Shown here piece after piece: positions 1 through 11,043 of a stretch of DNA of 64,000 nt (positions are counted from its first letter, which is position 1; each line of letters begins with the position of its first letter). The position numbers and the translations under genes are program-made. The notes under the pieces were generated by a model, which saw only the letters and a program-made list of their open reading frames with translations, had not been told where the DNA came from and ran no database searches. Origin of the DNA: Juglans regia (lineage: Eukaryota > Streptophyta > Magnoliopsida > Fagales > Juglandaceae); the NCBI RefSeq assembly GCF_001411555.2, contig NC_049903.1:23510270-23574269 (forward strand), in the 5' to 3' direction.

Positions 1-49
1 AGAGAAAAAAGTATGGCAGCTGAAGAAATCTAATATTAACAGTAATACT

Positions 50-649
50 TTGGGTAGTAAAGATGATAAGGTTATGGAAACAAATATGGAATTACTGGGT
101 GAAAATTTGCAGGTTAATGAAGAGGAAAAAAATGCTAATGTGGTGCACGTAGAAAATATTGAGGGAGAGTCTAATGCAATACATGCAGGGATGGCAGTGA
201 ATTGTGTGGGTGAGTCTGCGGATACAAACATGTCAGGACAGGGGCTGAGTATGTTATTATCAGAGAGTTTGAAAGACCCTCGCCAAGCTTCAGTGCAAAT
301 AATGGAAAATCAAGAGGATGATAGCGATGAAGAGTGTGAAGAGGTTTGGTGTGATAAAGTGAATGAAGTGGCCTCGGAGATGCTGCAGTTGAAAGAGGGC
401 GAGTCCTCTATTGTGCCAAAAGTCCTGGTTGATGATACGAAAAAGGTGCTAGACGAAAGTGGAATGCAAGGGGGAGTAGCAAAGGGATATTGTTCGGATC
501 AGGAAGAAGGAGAATTGCCAGGTCCAAAGGGCAAAGACAAGGCTTATGACTCTGAGGGAGCGGATCAATTGGATGGAGGATTATTAACAATCAGATCAGA
601 CAAAACCGTGAGGAAGTCCCAGTGGCTTCAACCTGATCACAGAAGCTAA
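50..649 (+). pseudogene. LINE ORF1 C-terminal region (acidic linker)
   Basis: An open frame of 199 codons, highly acidic and without a recognisable fold, ending in TAA five bases before the ATG of the endonuclease frame. In plant L1 elements ORF1 carries a DUF4283 domain and a CCHC knuckle upstream, and the tail is low-complexity and acidic. This fits the position and composition, but the diagnostic domains would lie left of the window. The frame is open further upstream, so the ATG at 50 is probably internal. The identification rests on context rather than on a motif. Confidence 0.6.
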
Positions 650-653
650 ATTT

Positions 654-2757
654 ATGATTGGAAGTATTTTATACTGGAACGTTAGAGGATTGGGGAGTTC
701 GAAGAGGGGATTAAAGTCGCTTATTATCAAAGAAGATATTAATCTCTGTACAATTGCGGAACCTTTTATTGGTGACAATCGAATGGCTGTTACAGGTTCT
801 TTCTTGACTCTTAATTATTTTTCTTCTAATGTGTCTGGGGATGGGAAATTGTGGATTTTTTGGAAAGAGTCGAACGTGTTTCAGATGGCTTTTGGCACAT
901 CGCAAAAGATATCGGGATGGTTGTCTTCGGCGAATCAAAGTTTGTTTATAACCTTTGTTTATGCTAAATGTTCTTATACGGAAAGAAGAGGCTTATGGGA
1001 AGAATTAGAGAACCGTCAGTAGACGAATATGCCTTGGATGGTGATAGGTGATTTCAATGCAATTCGAATGGATTCTAAAAGAATTGGTGGTCATCCTCGA
1101 CCATTAATTTCTAGGTCAGAGTTTAATGATTGTTTAGATAATTGTGGCTTGATAGACCTCCATAGTAATGGGCGCATTATGTCTTGGTGCAATGGCCATT
1201 TGGGGGTAAGCCGAAGTTGGGCAAAGTTGGATAGAGTGGTCTGTAATAAATTTTTCTCTGATTAGTACTCTTCGGCTCAGGTTGGTTATTTGAAATGGAA
1301 ATCTTCAGATCATTGTCCCATGGTGGTTCACTTGGAGAGGCCTTCTTCATTGTATGGACCAGCTCTTTCCGTTTTCAAAATATGTGGTGCTTACATGAGA
1401 CATTTTTAGATTGTGTGAAGGAAGTTTGGGGTAGACATGTAGCAGGTACGGGGTTGCAAAAATTGGCAACTAAATTTAAACATACAAAAATTGCCTTATT
1501 TGCTTGGAATAAGCATGTCTTCAGCAGGGTGGATGAGAATCTTAAAATGCTTGAGGAAAGGCTGGATATTCTAGAAAATCAGCTGCAATTGGGATACTCT
1601 GAAGATGTGGAAATGGACTATCTGGCGACCAATTTGGAGCTTGCTAGCTGGGAAAAGAGAGAGGCAGTCCGGTTGGGGCATACTGCTAAAAAGAAGTGGT
1701 TGATGGAAGGGGACCAAAATACTAAATTGTTCCATTCTGTTATTAACCTAAGGTGTAAGAAGGCTATAATTTCATGAATGGTTTTATCGGATGGCACTAC
1801 ATTGGAGAGTGCTGAGTCTATTCACTTGGGTGCTGCACAATATTTGTGGGATTTTCTTTCAACGTCTTGCGATGTGGTGCAAGATGATTTATCAAGCTTG
1901 ATTGTTCCCGATATTTCGGACATGGATAACCAAATGTTGGGAGCGGAACCGACAGACACTGAAGTGAAGGAAGCTGTGTTTTCAATTCCTCAGCAAAGTA
2001 GTCCGGGGCCTGATGGGTTTGGATCTGGTTTCTATATAAATTGTTGGGATATTATTAAAGACGATCTTATTGAAGCTGCTAGGGAGTTTTTCAAGGGTGG
2101 CTCTTTATCCAGGTTTTTACTTCATCATTTATTGTTTTAATTCCGAAAGTGCCTAATCCGTCTAACTTTGATAAATTCCGACCTATCAGTTTGTGTTCAG
2201 TTGCTTATAAGGTTTTTTCAAAAATTATTGTGGCTCGTCTAACTCAGATTATTCAAAAGTTGGTTTCCCCTAAACAATGTGCTTTTGTGCCGGGACGCAG
2301 TATTTTTGAAAACATCACCCTTGCACAAGAGATGGTGCACTCTCTTCATAGGAAAACTTTGGGTGGTAACGTCATGCTAAAAATTGATATGGCTAAGGCT
2401 TATGATCGGGTGGATTGGAGATTTCTCTTGGAAGTTCTTAAGTCCTTTGGCTTCTCTCATTCTTCCTGTATTTTGATTGATGAATGTATAAGGTCTCCTT
2501 GGTTTTCGGTGATGATGAATGGAACCTTTAAAGATTTTTTCCAATCTACTCGGGGGTTGAGACAAGGGAAACATTTATCTCCTTACCTCTTTATTATCAT
2601 GGAGGAGGTGTTAACCAGATTGCTTAGAAAAAGTTTTGAAATGGTCGGATTGGGAGATTTTATCATCCAGTGGGCGCTCCTTTAGTTTCTCACTTGCTAT
2701 ATGCTGATGATTTGCTAATTTTCTCTAATGGGGGGAAAAATTTATTAAGCGACAATA
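654..2757 (+). pseudogene. LINE ORF2: endonuclease-reverse transcriptase, broken
   Basis: ORF2 nicks target DNA and primes reverse transcription. The endonuclease motifs WNVRGL (675-692), GDFN (1047-1058) and SSDHCPM (1302-1322) are in order. The reverse transcriptase shows FRPISLCSVAYK, the catalytic-aspartate motif KIDMAKAYDRVDW, a GLRQG-type motif and YADD (2700-2711). Lesions are in-frame stops at 1020, 1263 and 1775 and frame changes near 1350, 2112 and 2650. At the last, one frame ends at 2685 while the frame that continues through GAPLVSHLLYADD lies one base over. No functional protein can be made, and the C-terminal third is absent. The family call is secure. Confidence 0.92.
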
Positions 2758-3540
2758 ATTAATGCAATAAACTAAGAACTAAGCTAGATTAGAAAATAAT
2801 TAATGCAATATGAGCTGAAAATGGAAAAGCCTCAAAATTAAAATTCTAGGGTTCATCCTTACATTTAAATCATAAATTCTCAAAATCAATACATAACAAT
2901 TGACTTTTCTCATTCTTTTTTTTTTTCTTTTCCGCCTAGCCTTTTCTCCCAGCGTGAGTTTCAGCCCTTCTACGCTTTTCAACTTGCGTTTTTGGCTTCT
3001 CTCAAAAAGTAGAAAATAGAAAATAAATTAAAAGGAAGAATAAAAATATATCAAAGATGTATTGTGCATGTGAGAAACATTGCCCAATTAAATCATAAGT
3101 TAGAAAATTAAGCATAAACCATGCTATAAATCAATTTAAATCACAACTCAGATTTATGCATTTGAACCATTTTTTTCATCTAAAACCAATAATATTGTAA
3201 TGAAATAATTCAACGATATGGGTTCTAGATGTATAAAAATATGCAATAATTCACATCAATCAAATATGACATAAAATATGACACATTAATATGACACATT
3301 CAATACGATGTAATCATCGTATTGAATTTCTCACCAATAAAGGGGTTATCCCACGATGTGTCCTTCTCAATCAACCACAATTAGTCTGAGTTCACAGTTA
3401 GGTCTACAAAATCATATAAATTATAAATTAAATAATGAAAATATTAAAATTTTGTGAATAATCATTTAAAATGATAAACTTGTATCATTCAAACCTATAG
3501 CTCTCGACATCAACGGTATTTACTCCAATAGGCGTTCAAC
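2758..3540. other. AT-rich spacer without a gene
   Basis: About 780 bases between the LINE and the first hAT remnant. No coding signal was found on either strand. It may include the 3' flank of the hAT, but no terminal repeat is recognisable. The one clear structure is a perfect inverted repeat at 3299-3326. Confidence 0.6.
3299..3326. repeat. Perfect 12-bp inverted repeat with 4-nt loop
   Basis: The arm TTCAATACGATG (3299-3310) is followed by TAAT and then the exact reverse complement CATCGTATTGAA (3315-3326). No T-run follows that would suggest a Pol III terminator. Function unknown. Confidence 0.85.
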
Positions 3541-5560
3541 TTACCAGTTCTCTGTGCAAATGAGGATCTCGACGATGGTCGGAGACAATGAACTCCAATA
3601 AGCATCCAAGACACGACCTCTGGTGATAAACGCAGACTCAGAGGCAACTGTAGTGATATGAATGACTAGTACATCCCTAGCTATTCGAGAAATGAATGGA
3701 CACTTACTAGAATTCACCTTCCACCAAGTTAATATTTGAAATGTATCACTAAGTGCCTCGACATCTTCCATAAAGTAACGTTCAACCTCAAACTTACACT
3801 GCATAATGTTCCTCGATGCATGGTTTTGATGAAAAAGTCGTAGCATCAAGAAATTTGAACTCTATGCATGTGTGTCATCCCAGGAAGATTTTGAGCGGGT
3901 TGAGCGTGAGGAGCTACCACATTCGGTTGAAAACTTACCACTATTATTGTAATGACTATATAAAATCATCAATATCACATTTAAACGATCTAATAAATTG
4001 ATCAGCACCCTCATCATCAAGGACGCCCTTAATCCAAAATTCTACAATCGCCAACTTCTATCAAGGGTCAAGGATCGTAGCCACAAATATTAATCTATTT
4101 ATCTTCTCCACATCCCCCAATATTTTTTTTTTTTTATTTCATCCTCATAGCCATTGCATTCAACAAACCCACGCTGTTAGCACAACTCTGTTGCAAGTGG
4201 CTGTAAAGCCATGAGAGTTCCTAGAAGTACATGTTCGTAGTATGATTTTTTGTTCTAGATATCCACATAGTTATGTGATAAAATAACTTAAAAAATTGAA
4301 CAAAATACTTGAAATTGGCCTAATCAGCTGTGTCTGGTACACCGAGCTCCTTTCTCCCCCCAACTGACTCTAGCAAATCGTACCTCATGCCCTTATCCTC
4401 AACCTCCATCTGCTCAAACAATGTTTGGTACTTTTGCGCTACATCCAACATCATGTATGTAGAGTTCCATCGAGTCAGAAAGTCCAATTGCAACATACTG
4501 GAAGATGGGATCTCAAGTTGTTCAGTTATTTCCTTAAACTGACGGAGCCGTTGGGGGGAAGCCCTCACATATCTTACAAGGTTCTAAACTTTAATAATGG
4601 AATCATCAACCACCTTCAACCCCTCAGAAACTATGAAGTTGATGGTATGGGCACAACATCGAACATGGATAAGCTGGTGCTCAAGAATAATATCCTTTTT
4701 TACCATCGTATTCTGCTTGAACCAATCAATGGTAGTGTCATTCCCACTAACATTGTCAATCGTGATGCAAAACACTTTTCTGATCCCCTAATCTTTTATA
4801 CAGTCATCCATCTCCTTGCTAATGGATGAACCCTTGTGATCAACAATTTCTTTGAAATCAATAGTATGCTTCTGCAATGTCCACTCACTGTCAATAAAGT
4901 GGGTTTTGATACAAATGTAGCCCACATTCTATATGGAGGTTCATGTATCAGTCGTAAATGACACTCTCTGGCTAGTGGTGACAAACATTTCCTTCATTGT
5001 TACCTTCTTGGCAAGCCTCTTCAAACAATCGTGCATCACCGTATATTGTGAAGGCATGGGAAATTGTGGCTCTAAAGTGTGTAGAAATTTTCAGAAGCCT
5101 ACCTTATAAACCATGGTAAAAGGCATCTCATCAATGATGATCATCTTTGCAAGAACATCCCTCAACATCTCTCACTATACTGAGGGATTAATACCTTCTT
5201 AATCTGCATGCCATCAGTGGTCATAGAAGTCTAGTAACTTAGCTTCGTCTGATCGATTGCCACCAACCCTTTATTTATCTTATACCGCTGGTAGCTAGTA
5301 AGATGTGCTATTAATACTGACGTGCCTTGTTTATTCGAATGACAACTGCATAGTTGCCCACAGTAGTGGCATCGAGCCTTAGGGTTCTCACATTGACCGG
5401 GAACTTTGGTGAAATGTTCCCATGCCCACGACCTTATTTTACTAGGTCATGCTGGTTGATCGGCCTAAACATTCATCAATTCCTCCTCTTCATTAAGCAT
5501 ATCAACATCTTTTAGATCTATTAGGACTGGACTAATTGCAAAAGAGGTAGTTACTCTAGA
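3541..5560 (-). pseudogene. hAT-1 transposase, heavily decayed
   Basis: Minus-strand remnant of an hAT cut-and-paste transposase. From N to C terminus: an acidic leader near 5500, a BED-type finger with KARCHYCG at about 5340-5400, the catalytic-core words ITIDNVSGND and HVRCCAHTINFIVSEGLK (4584-4775), the segment TRWNSTYMMLDVAQKYQ (4320-4568), and the C-terminal dimerisation motif TVASESAFITRGRVLDAYWS (3541-3849). The pieces lie in different frames with stops between them, so it is dead. Fragment order and spacing match one gene of roughly 650-700 codons. Terminal repeats and target duplications were not found. The boundary with the antisense pseudogene on its 5' side (about 5560) is approximate. 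Confidence 0.88.
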
Positions 5561-5875
5561 TGGGGGTCTACGACCCGAAGTACCTATTGGTGAAGCCAAC
5601 GGCTGTGCGACATCCTTTTGTGGAGAAGAACCCCCAACGCACCACTTTGTGGGGGAGAATCGTGGCATACCCTCGATTGCTTTGCTTGGTGGCTAGAAGA
5701 GTTCGAAGTGCGCTTTCGGGGAGAGGGCCGGACCTGGGGGGTAAATGCTACCCAAGAAACTCCTCCCGATAGCATATGAACGGTCGGGCATAGATAGGTA
5801 GTCATGGATGCTTTCCTCAGAAAGGACCAGATCGGTCTGTGACTCGGCAGGGTGGGCCCATACACAAGCTGTCAC

Positions 5876-6581
5876 TAGAGGTGTAACCGGTCCGGTCCGG
5901 TTTTGGACAAAATCTAAGACCGAACCGATATGTACCGGTTTTGTATTTTCCAAAACCGATTACGCACCGATTACTCTCCTAAACCGGTAATTTTCGATTT
6001 TACCGGTTTCCGGTCCGGTCCAGTCCGGTTTTCCAGTTTTTTTAAGACTATTGGTATAGTTATAAGTTATATATTAGTATTAGTTATAAATTATATATTT
6101 AATATTAGTATTAGCTATAAACTTTTAGTAAAAACTTTTAGTATTAATTATAGTATAACTATAGTCTATAGTTTAGACTATTAGTATTATTTATAAACTT
6201 ATATATTGTATTAACATTTAATGTAATGATTTATAAATTATAATATGAAATTATTTCATATATGAATATATATATATATATGAAATTATAAATTAACATT
6301 TAATGTATAAATTTATAATTATACATTATATATAAAACTTATATATATTAATATTTAATATATATATATAATATTTTGTATAAAACTTATATATAAAAAT
6401 ATTTTTTTTATCTTTTTTTTATCAACTGGTCCGGTCCAAAAAATGCCTAAAGCGGAACCGGACCGGAATTGGCCGGTTTTCACATTCTAAGACCGGTCCT
6501 GGACCGGACCGGTTCAAAACCGGTAAAACCAGTCCGCTCCGGACCGGTTTTCCGATTTACCGGTTTGAATTTACACCCCTA
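5876..6581. mobile_element. hAT-type MITE, 706 bp, 8-bp target duplication
   Basis: Terminal repeats are TAGAGGTGTAA on the left and TTACACCCCTA on the right (one mismatch when inverted), flanked by the identical 8-bp duplication GCTGTCAC at 5868-5875 and 6582-6589. An 8-bp duplication and a TAGRGGTG terminus are hallmarks of hAT elements. Just inside each end are clusters of ACCGGTCCGGTCC-type words in opposite orientation. The centre is AT-rich with no coding capacity. It inserted into the antisense pseudogene. A relative lies at 10505-11035. Confidence 0.93.
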
Positions 6582-6967
6582 GCTGTCACCAACTCCAACC
6601 GAGCCTCTTCCCTCTAATTGAGGGTAAGTTCCAGACTCTTCGCAAAAGGGGAAATCCCCAACACACCTGAATAGGGAACTCCTTATGGGCGGCCTCCCCC
6701 TCTTGGTATTCCCAGTCCAGACCCGATATAAAGAAAAACTTCAGGGACCACTCCTTTTTGCTTGAATGACGCCGCTAGAACAAGGCGACTTGTGGCCCGA
6801 AGACTGGGCCTAGAAATTGACGATGCTCCATGGCCGATAGATAAGGCAACATGCGGACAGGAACTCCAGAGCCGTCAGGTCCAGTATTCTTCAGGAGACT
6901 TGCTGAGTATCATCTGGAAGATGATGCAACTTGATGTCAAGAGCCGCCACGCGTTAGGGTGGAGCTG

Positions 6968-7457
6968 CGAAGGGGCCAGTTTGAGGTAATGTAGAACCTC
7001 ACGAACCGGGTGACAGAAACGGAGGCGGAGACCATTGGCGAACATTAGCTGGAAGAGAGCCACCCTCATCGTCATACTGTCGGGATTCACCGCATGCTCA
7101 CCTCAAGGAATCTCTAGAACGACAGTAGGAGGAATCCTGTAATTGGAGCAGAACGCCCTGAGGTCATCGTTGGAGATGGAGGAAACCCAGCGTTTCCCCC
7201 CAAAATACGGAGCGAAGGGGCCAGTTTGAGGTAATGTAGAACCTCACGAACCGGGTGACAGAAACGGAGGCGGAGACCATTGGCGAACATTAGCTGGAAG
7301 AGAGCCACCCTCATCGTCATACTGTCGGGATTCACCGCATGCTCACCTCAAGGAATCTCTAGAACGACAGTAGGAGGAATCCTGTAATTGGAGCAGAACG
7401 CCCTGAGGTCATCGTTGGAGACGGAGGAAACCCAGCGTTTCCCCCCAAAATACGGAG
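6968..7457. repeat. 245-bp tandem duplication (two copies)
   Basis: Copy 1 is 6968-7212 and copy 2 is 7213-7457. By eye they differ at one base (T at 7177, C at 7422). The unit includes part of the PF04195-like coding region. Because 245 is not a multiple of three, the duplication breaks the reading frame. Near-identity suggests a recent event or gene conversion. Confidence 0.95.
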
Positions 7458-7634
7458 GAACGGGATCAACTTTGGGTGTCATCATAGCGGTGGGAAGGGA
7501 TGGGAGAACGGTGACGGAGAGAAGAGAAGGGAAGGGAAGGGAAACGTGATGGCTGGACAGAAGGAGAACAGGAAATGGCAGAAACACGAGAGAAGAAGGC
7601 AGAAGGAAATGGTGGAGAAGAAGGGGGGGTGAGC

Positions 7635-7642
7635 CTTATATA
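7635..7642 (-). promoter_or_regulatory. TATA-like box upstream of the antisense pseudogene
   Basis: The minus strand reads CACTATATAAGGCTC, with the TATATAAG core at 7635-7642, about 140 bases upstream of the MMTP start. Spacing fits a core promoter with a short leader, perhaps within an LTR. There is no experimental support. Confidence 0.5.
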
Positions 7643-7657
7643 GTGAAGGCAGGATGG

Positions 7658-8129
7658 AGAGTGCGCGAGAAACAAAGCGACTCTTACAATAGCAATGCCA
7701 TCAAGCGCAACATGGCATACGGTTTTTCGGAGTGATGGTAGGAATGGAAGGCGTTGTGTCAGAGAGTGAAGGGCTCGGACTAATAAGGTCATGGATACGA
7801 AGGTGAGGGTGCTAGCATGTCCAATCAATCCTCGGGGGAAGGGGAGAGGCGCCCCATCAACAGTAGTTGGCCTCAGGAACTTGAAGCGCCGGAAGCCGAA
7901 CAGACGACGACATAATTAGAGGTATTATGAATTCCCACCACGCGCACATGATAGGAATTTGCGGGGTACTGTGAGGGAGGGGCCCATCCTTGAAGGGCCC
8001 GGGCCCAAAAAGGCCAAACCCAAGAACTCCAGGCCCAAGGACAAAACCCTTCCGTGAGTTAAGAGTCCGGGCCAAAGGATCACGTGCTAAGCCCGTGACT
8101 GCAAACCTATACAGGAAGACCCTTTAGCG
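7658..8129. other. GC-richer stretch without a recognisable gene
   Basis: This stretch contains purine/pyrimidine blocks with GGGCCCGGGCCC-like words near 7997 and no convincing coding frame. It probably belongs to the same retroelement as the neighbouring antisense pseudogene or LTR-like block. No boundary was seen. Confidence 0.4.
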
Positions 8130-8892
8130 TTGAACTCGGATGTGCATATGAGATCTTCTTAGGGCTTAGTAGCCTACTGTGACCTACCGTGGGACAATAG
8201 GCAAGAAGCCCAGCAGCACGCAGACGACTGAATGCATCCAATCACAGACTCAAGGGACGTCGCACTCAAATGCATGAGTTAGGAAACCCGACACGCAACG
8301 GCACATCCCACGTACGAAAGACTGCTCACCCACAACCTACCACCCGACTCCAACAGAAAGCAGCAGGACATGCCAGGCCTGGCTGACACACCACAATTTC
8401 TTTTAGTAGCAAGAGCCGCGGGCTAGCACACTGTGGCAGCATGAAATGAGTGGTAGCAGGTCTAACACCTGACACGCCACGACCTCCCAATAGCGGGACA
8501 GGCCTAACACAGCTAACATGCCATGACCTCCCAATAGCGGGACATGCCTAGCATGGCTGACACGTCACGATCTTCTTTAGCAGCCAGAGCTGTGGGCTGA
8601 CACACTATGGCAGTAGGAAATGAGTGGTAGCAAGTCTGACACCTGATACACCACAAGCTCCCTCGGTAGCAGGATCCATATCAGGTATAAATAACGGGCT
8701 TCCCTTCTATGGGAGCTCTCTATTAACTTTTGATTGTTCTTACTATTCTTCAGGGTTGTTGATAGAGAATCGTTCACTGACTTTGGCATCGGAGTGACCC
8801 CGGACGTCACCAGAGCCCTTTCTCCTTATTTGTAGGTGGTGTGAGCTTGGTTACCATGGAAGTGCTTAGGCTGCGAAACACGACATCAACAT
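8130..8892 (+). mobile_element. LTR-like block of a Ty3/gypsy (Tat-type?) element
   Basis: The block contains several partly repeated segments of about 60-80 bases (around 8395-8560, words such as CCTCCCAATAGCGGGACA and GCTGACACACCAC). A TATA box follows (TATAAATA, 8686-8693), then TTTGGCATCGGAGTGACC near 8780, and a probable end ACATCAACA at about 8892. The TATA box followed by a 'GGCATCGGAGTG' word is familiar from LTRs of large plant gypsy elements. That resemblance is recalled rather than computed. The start of the LTR and any target duplication were not found, and there is no adjoining gag or pol. Confidence 0.5.
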
Positions 8893-9824
8893 AATGTGTT
8901 TTCATGTCTTTTTATTTGTAAAGAGAAGGATTAACTTGATTCTTGCACAACCTTAATTAGTTTGTTTTATTCACTAATTGTTCCTTATGCTTCTTAATCA
9001 ATATCGTTTGTACGAGATCTTATATTATACTAATTTTAATCAGATAAATAAATGCAATCCTTTAAATTCAATTAGCTAAATTAGAACCACGATCATTGCT
9101 ACAAATTGCTAAACAAGCTTATTCTCATATTACTAAACCAGCGTACCACTACCACCAACCATCCTCATCATTGAAATATGAAATATAAATATTAAAAATC
9201 ATAATCACTGGTACGGCCACCGTGATCAACACTGCTTTTGTCATCGCTATTGAAACCCTACATGAGCATATATAATGTTATATACAAGTCTAGATAGTGC
9301 AAGTTTCGTACAGTTTCGAAAATTCCATAATCTTATAACTATTATGATTTTTTCTGCTAATGACCTTTTTCTATTGAGCTACAACCCGTTCATCACTTTT
9401 AGGGATTGTTTAGGGAATATATTTCATCTCATCTCAAACTTTTTCATAACTTTCTTTTAAAAAACAAATACTTTTCAATCTCAAATTTTTAATTTTTTAT
9501 CTAATTATTATAATTTTTTCAAACTTCTAAATAAAATTTAAAGAATAATTCAATTTTTTTAAATTTTAAAATAAAAATTATATTAAAAAATTATATTATA
9601 ATAATATTTTAATTTTATAATAATTTTTATTCAACTTTTTATAGACAAAAAAAAGGAGCTAGAGCCGGGTAATTGTAGGCCGTGGTATTAACTATTACGA
9701 TTTTTTATGGCCTTGATAGCGGGAAGGAATCCTCTGGTGTGAATTCAACGAATTTGAGTGTGGGTTATAGCTTAAATTCTAGTCACACTGGAGAAGTTAT
9801 TGAATATTTTACCTAGAAGATAGT

Positions 9825-9856
<32 letters not shown>

Positions 9857-10496
9857 CCACCCTTATGATAATTATTTTCTTTATGTTAACTCACTCGTAT
9901 TAGGGCTGATAATTGCCTCTACGTACGTACGCAGAATGATCTTAGCCTGACTTTGTACGTGCGAGATCGTATAAAATTACGGGGAAAAAAACCATCAGTT
10001 CGCATAAGAAAACAAATCAGCAAAACTGGGCAAAAAGTTTGGCTCTGCTCGGCTATATATTAAGAAATCCATGACCAAAGAATTTAATTTGTAAAAAGGC
10101 AACAACGACATTGCATTACAAAAAAAAAAAAGAAATGAAAATAGGAACAGTATTAGGAGAGGCAAAATGATAATTGCATGCGATGGAGCCCTTTTTAGCT
10201 GCCAATTGCAAACTCGAAACAAAGAGAAACATGAAGAAAATAGTAGATTGTGGTGGTTTGTGTCCACTTCCAATTGGTAGATCATTTTGGCCGGGTTTAT
10301 ATATACATGATCAGTTTCTATCTGCACGTAGCTTAATATCATGATTATGTTCCTCTTGATCACGTGAATTCCAAATTTGCATTATTAATTCATCAATCCG
10401 CCCTCTCCCTCATCACCACTTCATCGAGTTTCGAATGCGCTTCGAAACCTTGTCTTTTACCCAGCCTAAATTAACCATCTCACGCGTGCAGAAGTA
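8893..10496. other. AT-rich spacer with MITE-like block
   Basis: No coding region was found. From about 9400 to 9640 the DNA is almost pure A/T after the words ATTGTTTAGGGAATAT and TTCATCTCATCTC. This recalls abundant non-autonomous elements in tree genomes, but I found no matching inverted terminus. A dinucleotide (AT)n run lies at about 9830-9856. The rest looks like ordinary intergenic sequence. Confidence 0.5.
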
Positions 10497-10504
10497 CTTC
10501 ATAA

Positions 10505-11035
10505 ATCGGTTTGGTCCGGTTTGATTTTGAACAAAATTTAGAATTGAATCGGTATGCACCAGTTTTATATTTTTGAAAACCAATTACACACTGGTTAAAC
10601 TCTTAAACCGGTATATCTGGTTTTACCGGTTGGTTCAATCCGGTTTTTCGATTTTAATAAAATGCAAATTTGTTAGGCCATAAAATATTATTAATATATA
10701 TATTTTATGCCTAAAATATATGATCAAATAATTTTTCACGTTTAAGATTAAAAGTTTTTTGTTATAAATTATAATAACATTATCTTATATATAATTATAA
10801 TTTATATTATTATATATATAAATTATATATAATATAAAAAATATTATATGTAATATTAAATACATTAATCGAAAATATATAAAAAAGTGAATCGGTCCGG
10901 TCCGGTCCTTAAAAGCATAGAGTTGGAACCGAACCAGTACCGGCTGGTTTTGGAACTAAGGAGACCGAACTCAGATTGGACCGATTCCACCAGTTTGGGC
11001 CGGTTGGGTCGGTTTTCCAATTTTCATTTTACACC
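10505..11035. mobile_element. Second hAT-type MITE, related to 5876-6581
   Basis: It begins ATCGGTTTGGTCCGG and ends TTTTACACC, with the same inward-facing ACCGGTCCGG clusters and AT-rich centre as the MITE at 5876-6581. The sequence CTTCATAA occurs at 10497-10504 and 11036-11043, consistent with an 8-bp target duplication. The left terminal TAGGGGTGTAA is missing, so about ten bases were probably lost there. No coding capacity. Confidence 0.82.
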
Positions 11036-11043
11036 CTTCATAA

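Larger units (their letters stand above)
1..2757 (+). mobile_element. Degenerate L1-type LINE, truncated at both ends
   Basis: A non-LTR retrotransposon in plus orientation. It runs from the window edge through an ORF1-like tail, an endonuclease and a reverse transcriptase. Homology stops about 45 bases after the YADD motif (2700-2711), so the thumb, RNase H region, 3' UTR and poly(A) are missing. The motifs are seen directly. The L1 class follows from the order endonuclease then reverse transcriptase. The cause of the 3' break near 2757 is not visible. A short direct repeat, AATAATTAATGCAATA, recurs at about 2755 and 2793 just past the break. Confidence 0.93.
5561..7500 (-). pseudogene. 'Putative gypsy type transposon' family (PF04195-like) pseudogene
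   Basis: The minus strand reads from MMTPKVDPVPPYFGGKRW (first ATG complement near 7495) through a block containing FANGLRLRFCHPVREVLHYL and SQLHPNAWRLL. This pattern matches the N-terminal domain of plant proteins annotated as putative gypsy type transposon. The frame continues, with stops, through VFLYIGSGLGIP and LELVTACVWAHPAES. A MITE (5876-6581) interrupts it, and removing the MITE plus one 8-bp target duplication keeps one frame open across the junction. A 245-bp tandem duplication (6968-7457) shifts the frame. A TATA-like site lies about 140 bases upstream. Family assignment is from memory of the motif pattern. It is clearly non-functional. Confidence 0.7.

Noticed and set aside
8577..8810. 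77-codon minus-strand open frame
   Set aside because: It is antisense to the LTR-like block with its TATA box and has no domain.
9995..10363. 122-codon minus-strand open frame with hydrophobic stretch
   Set aside because: Low-complexity Phe/Leu/Ser composition from A/T-rich DNA. No signal of a real membrane protein.
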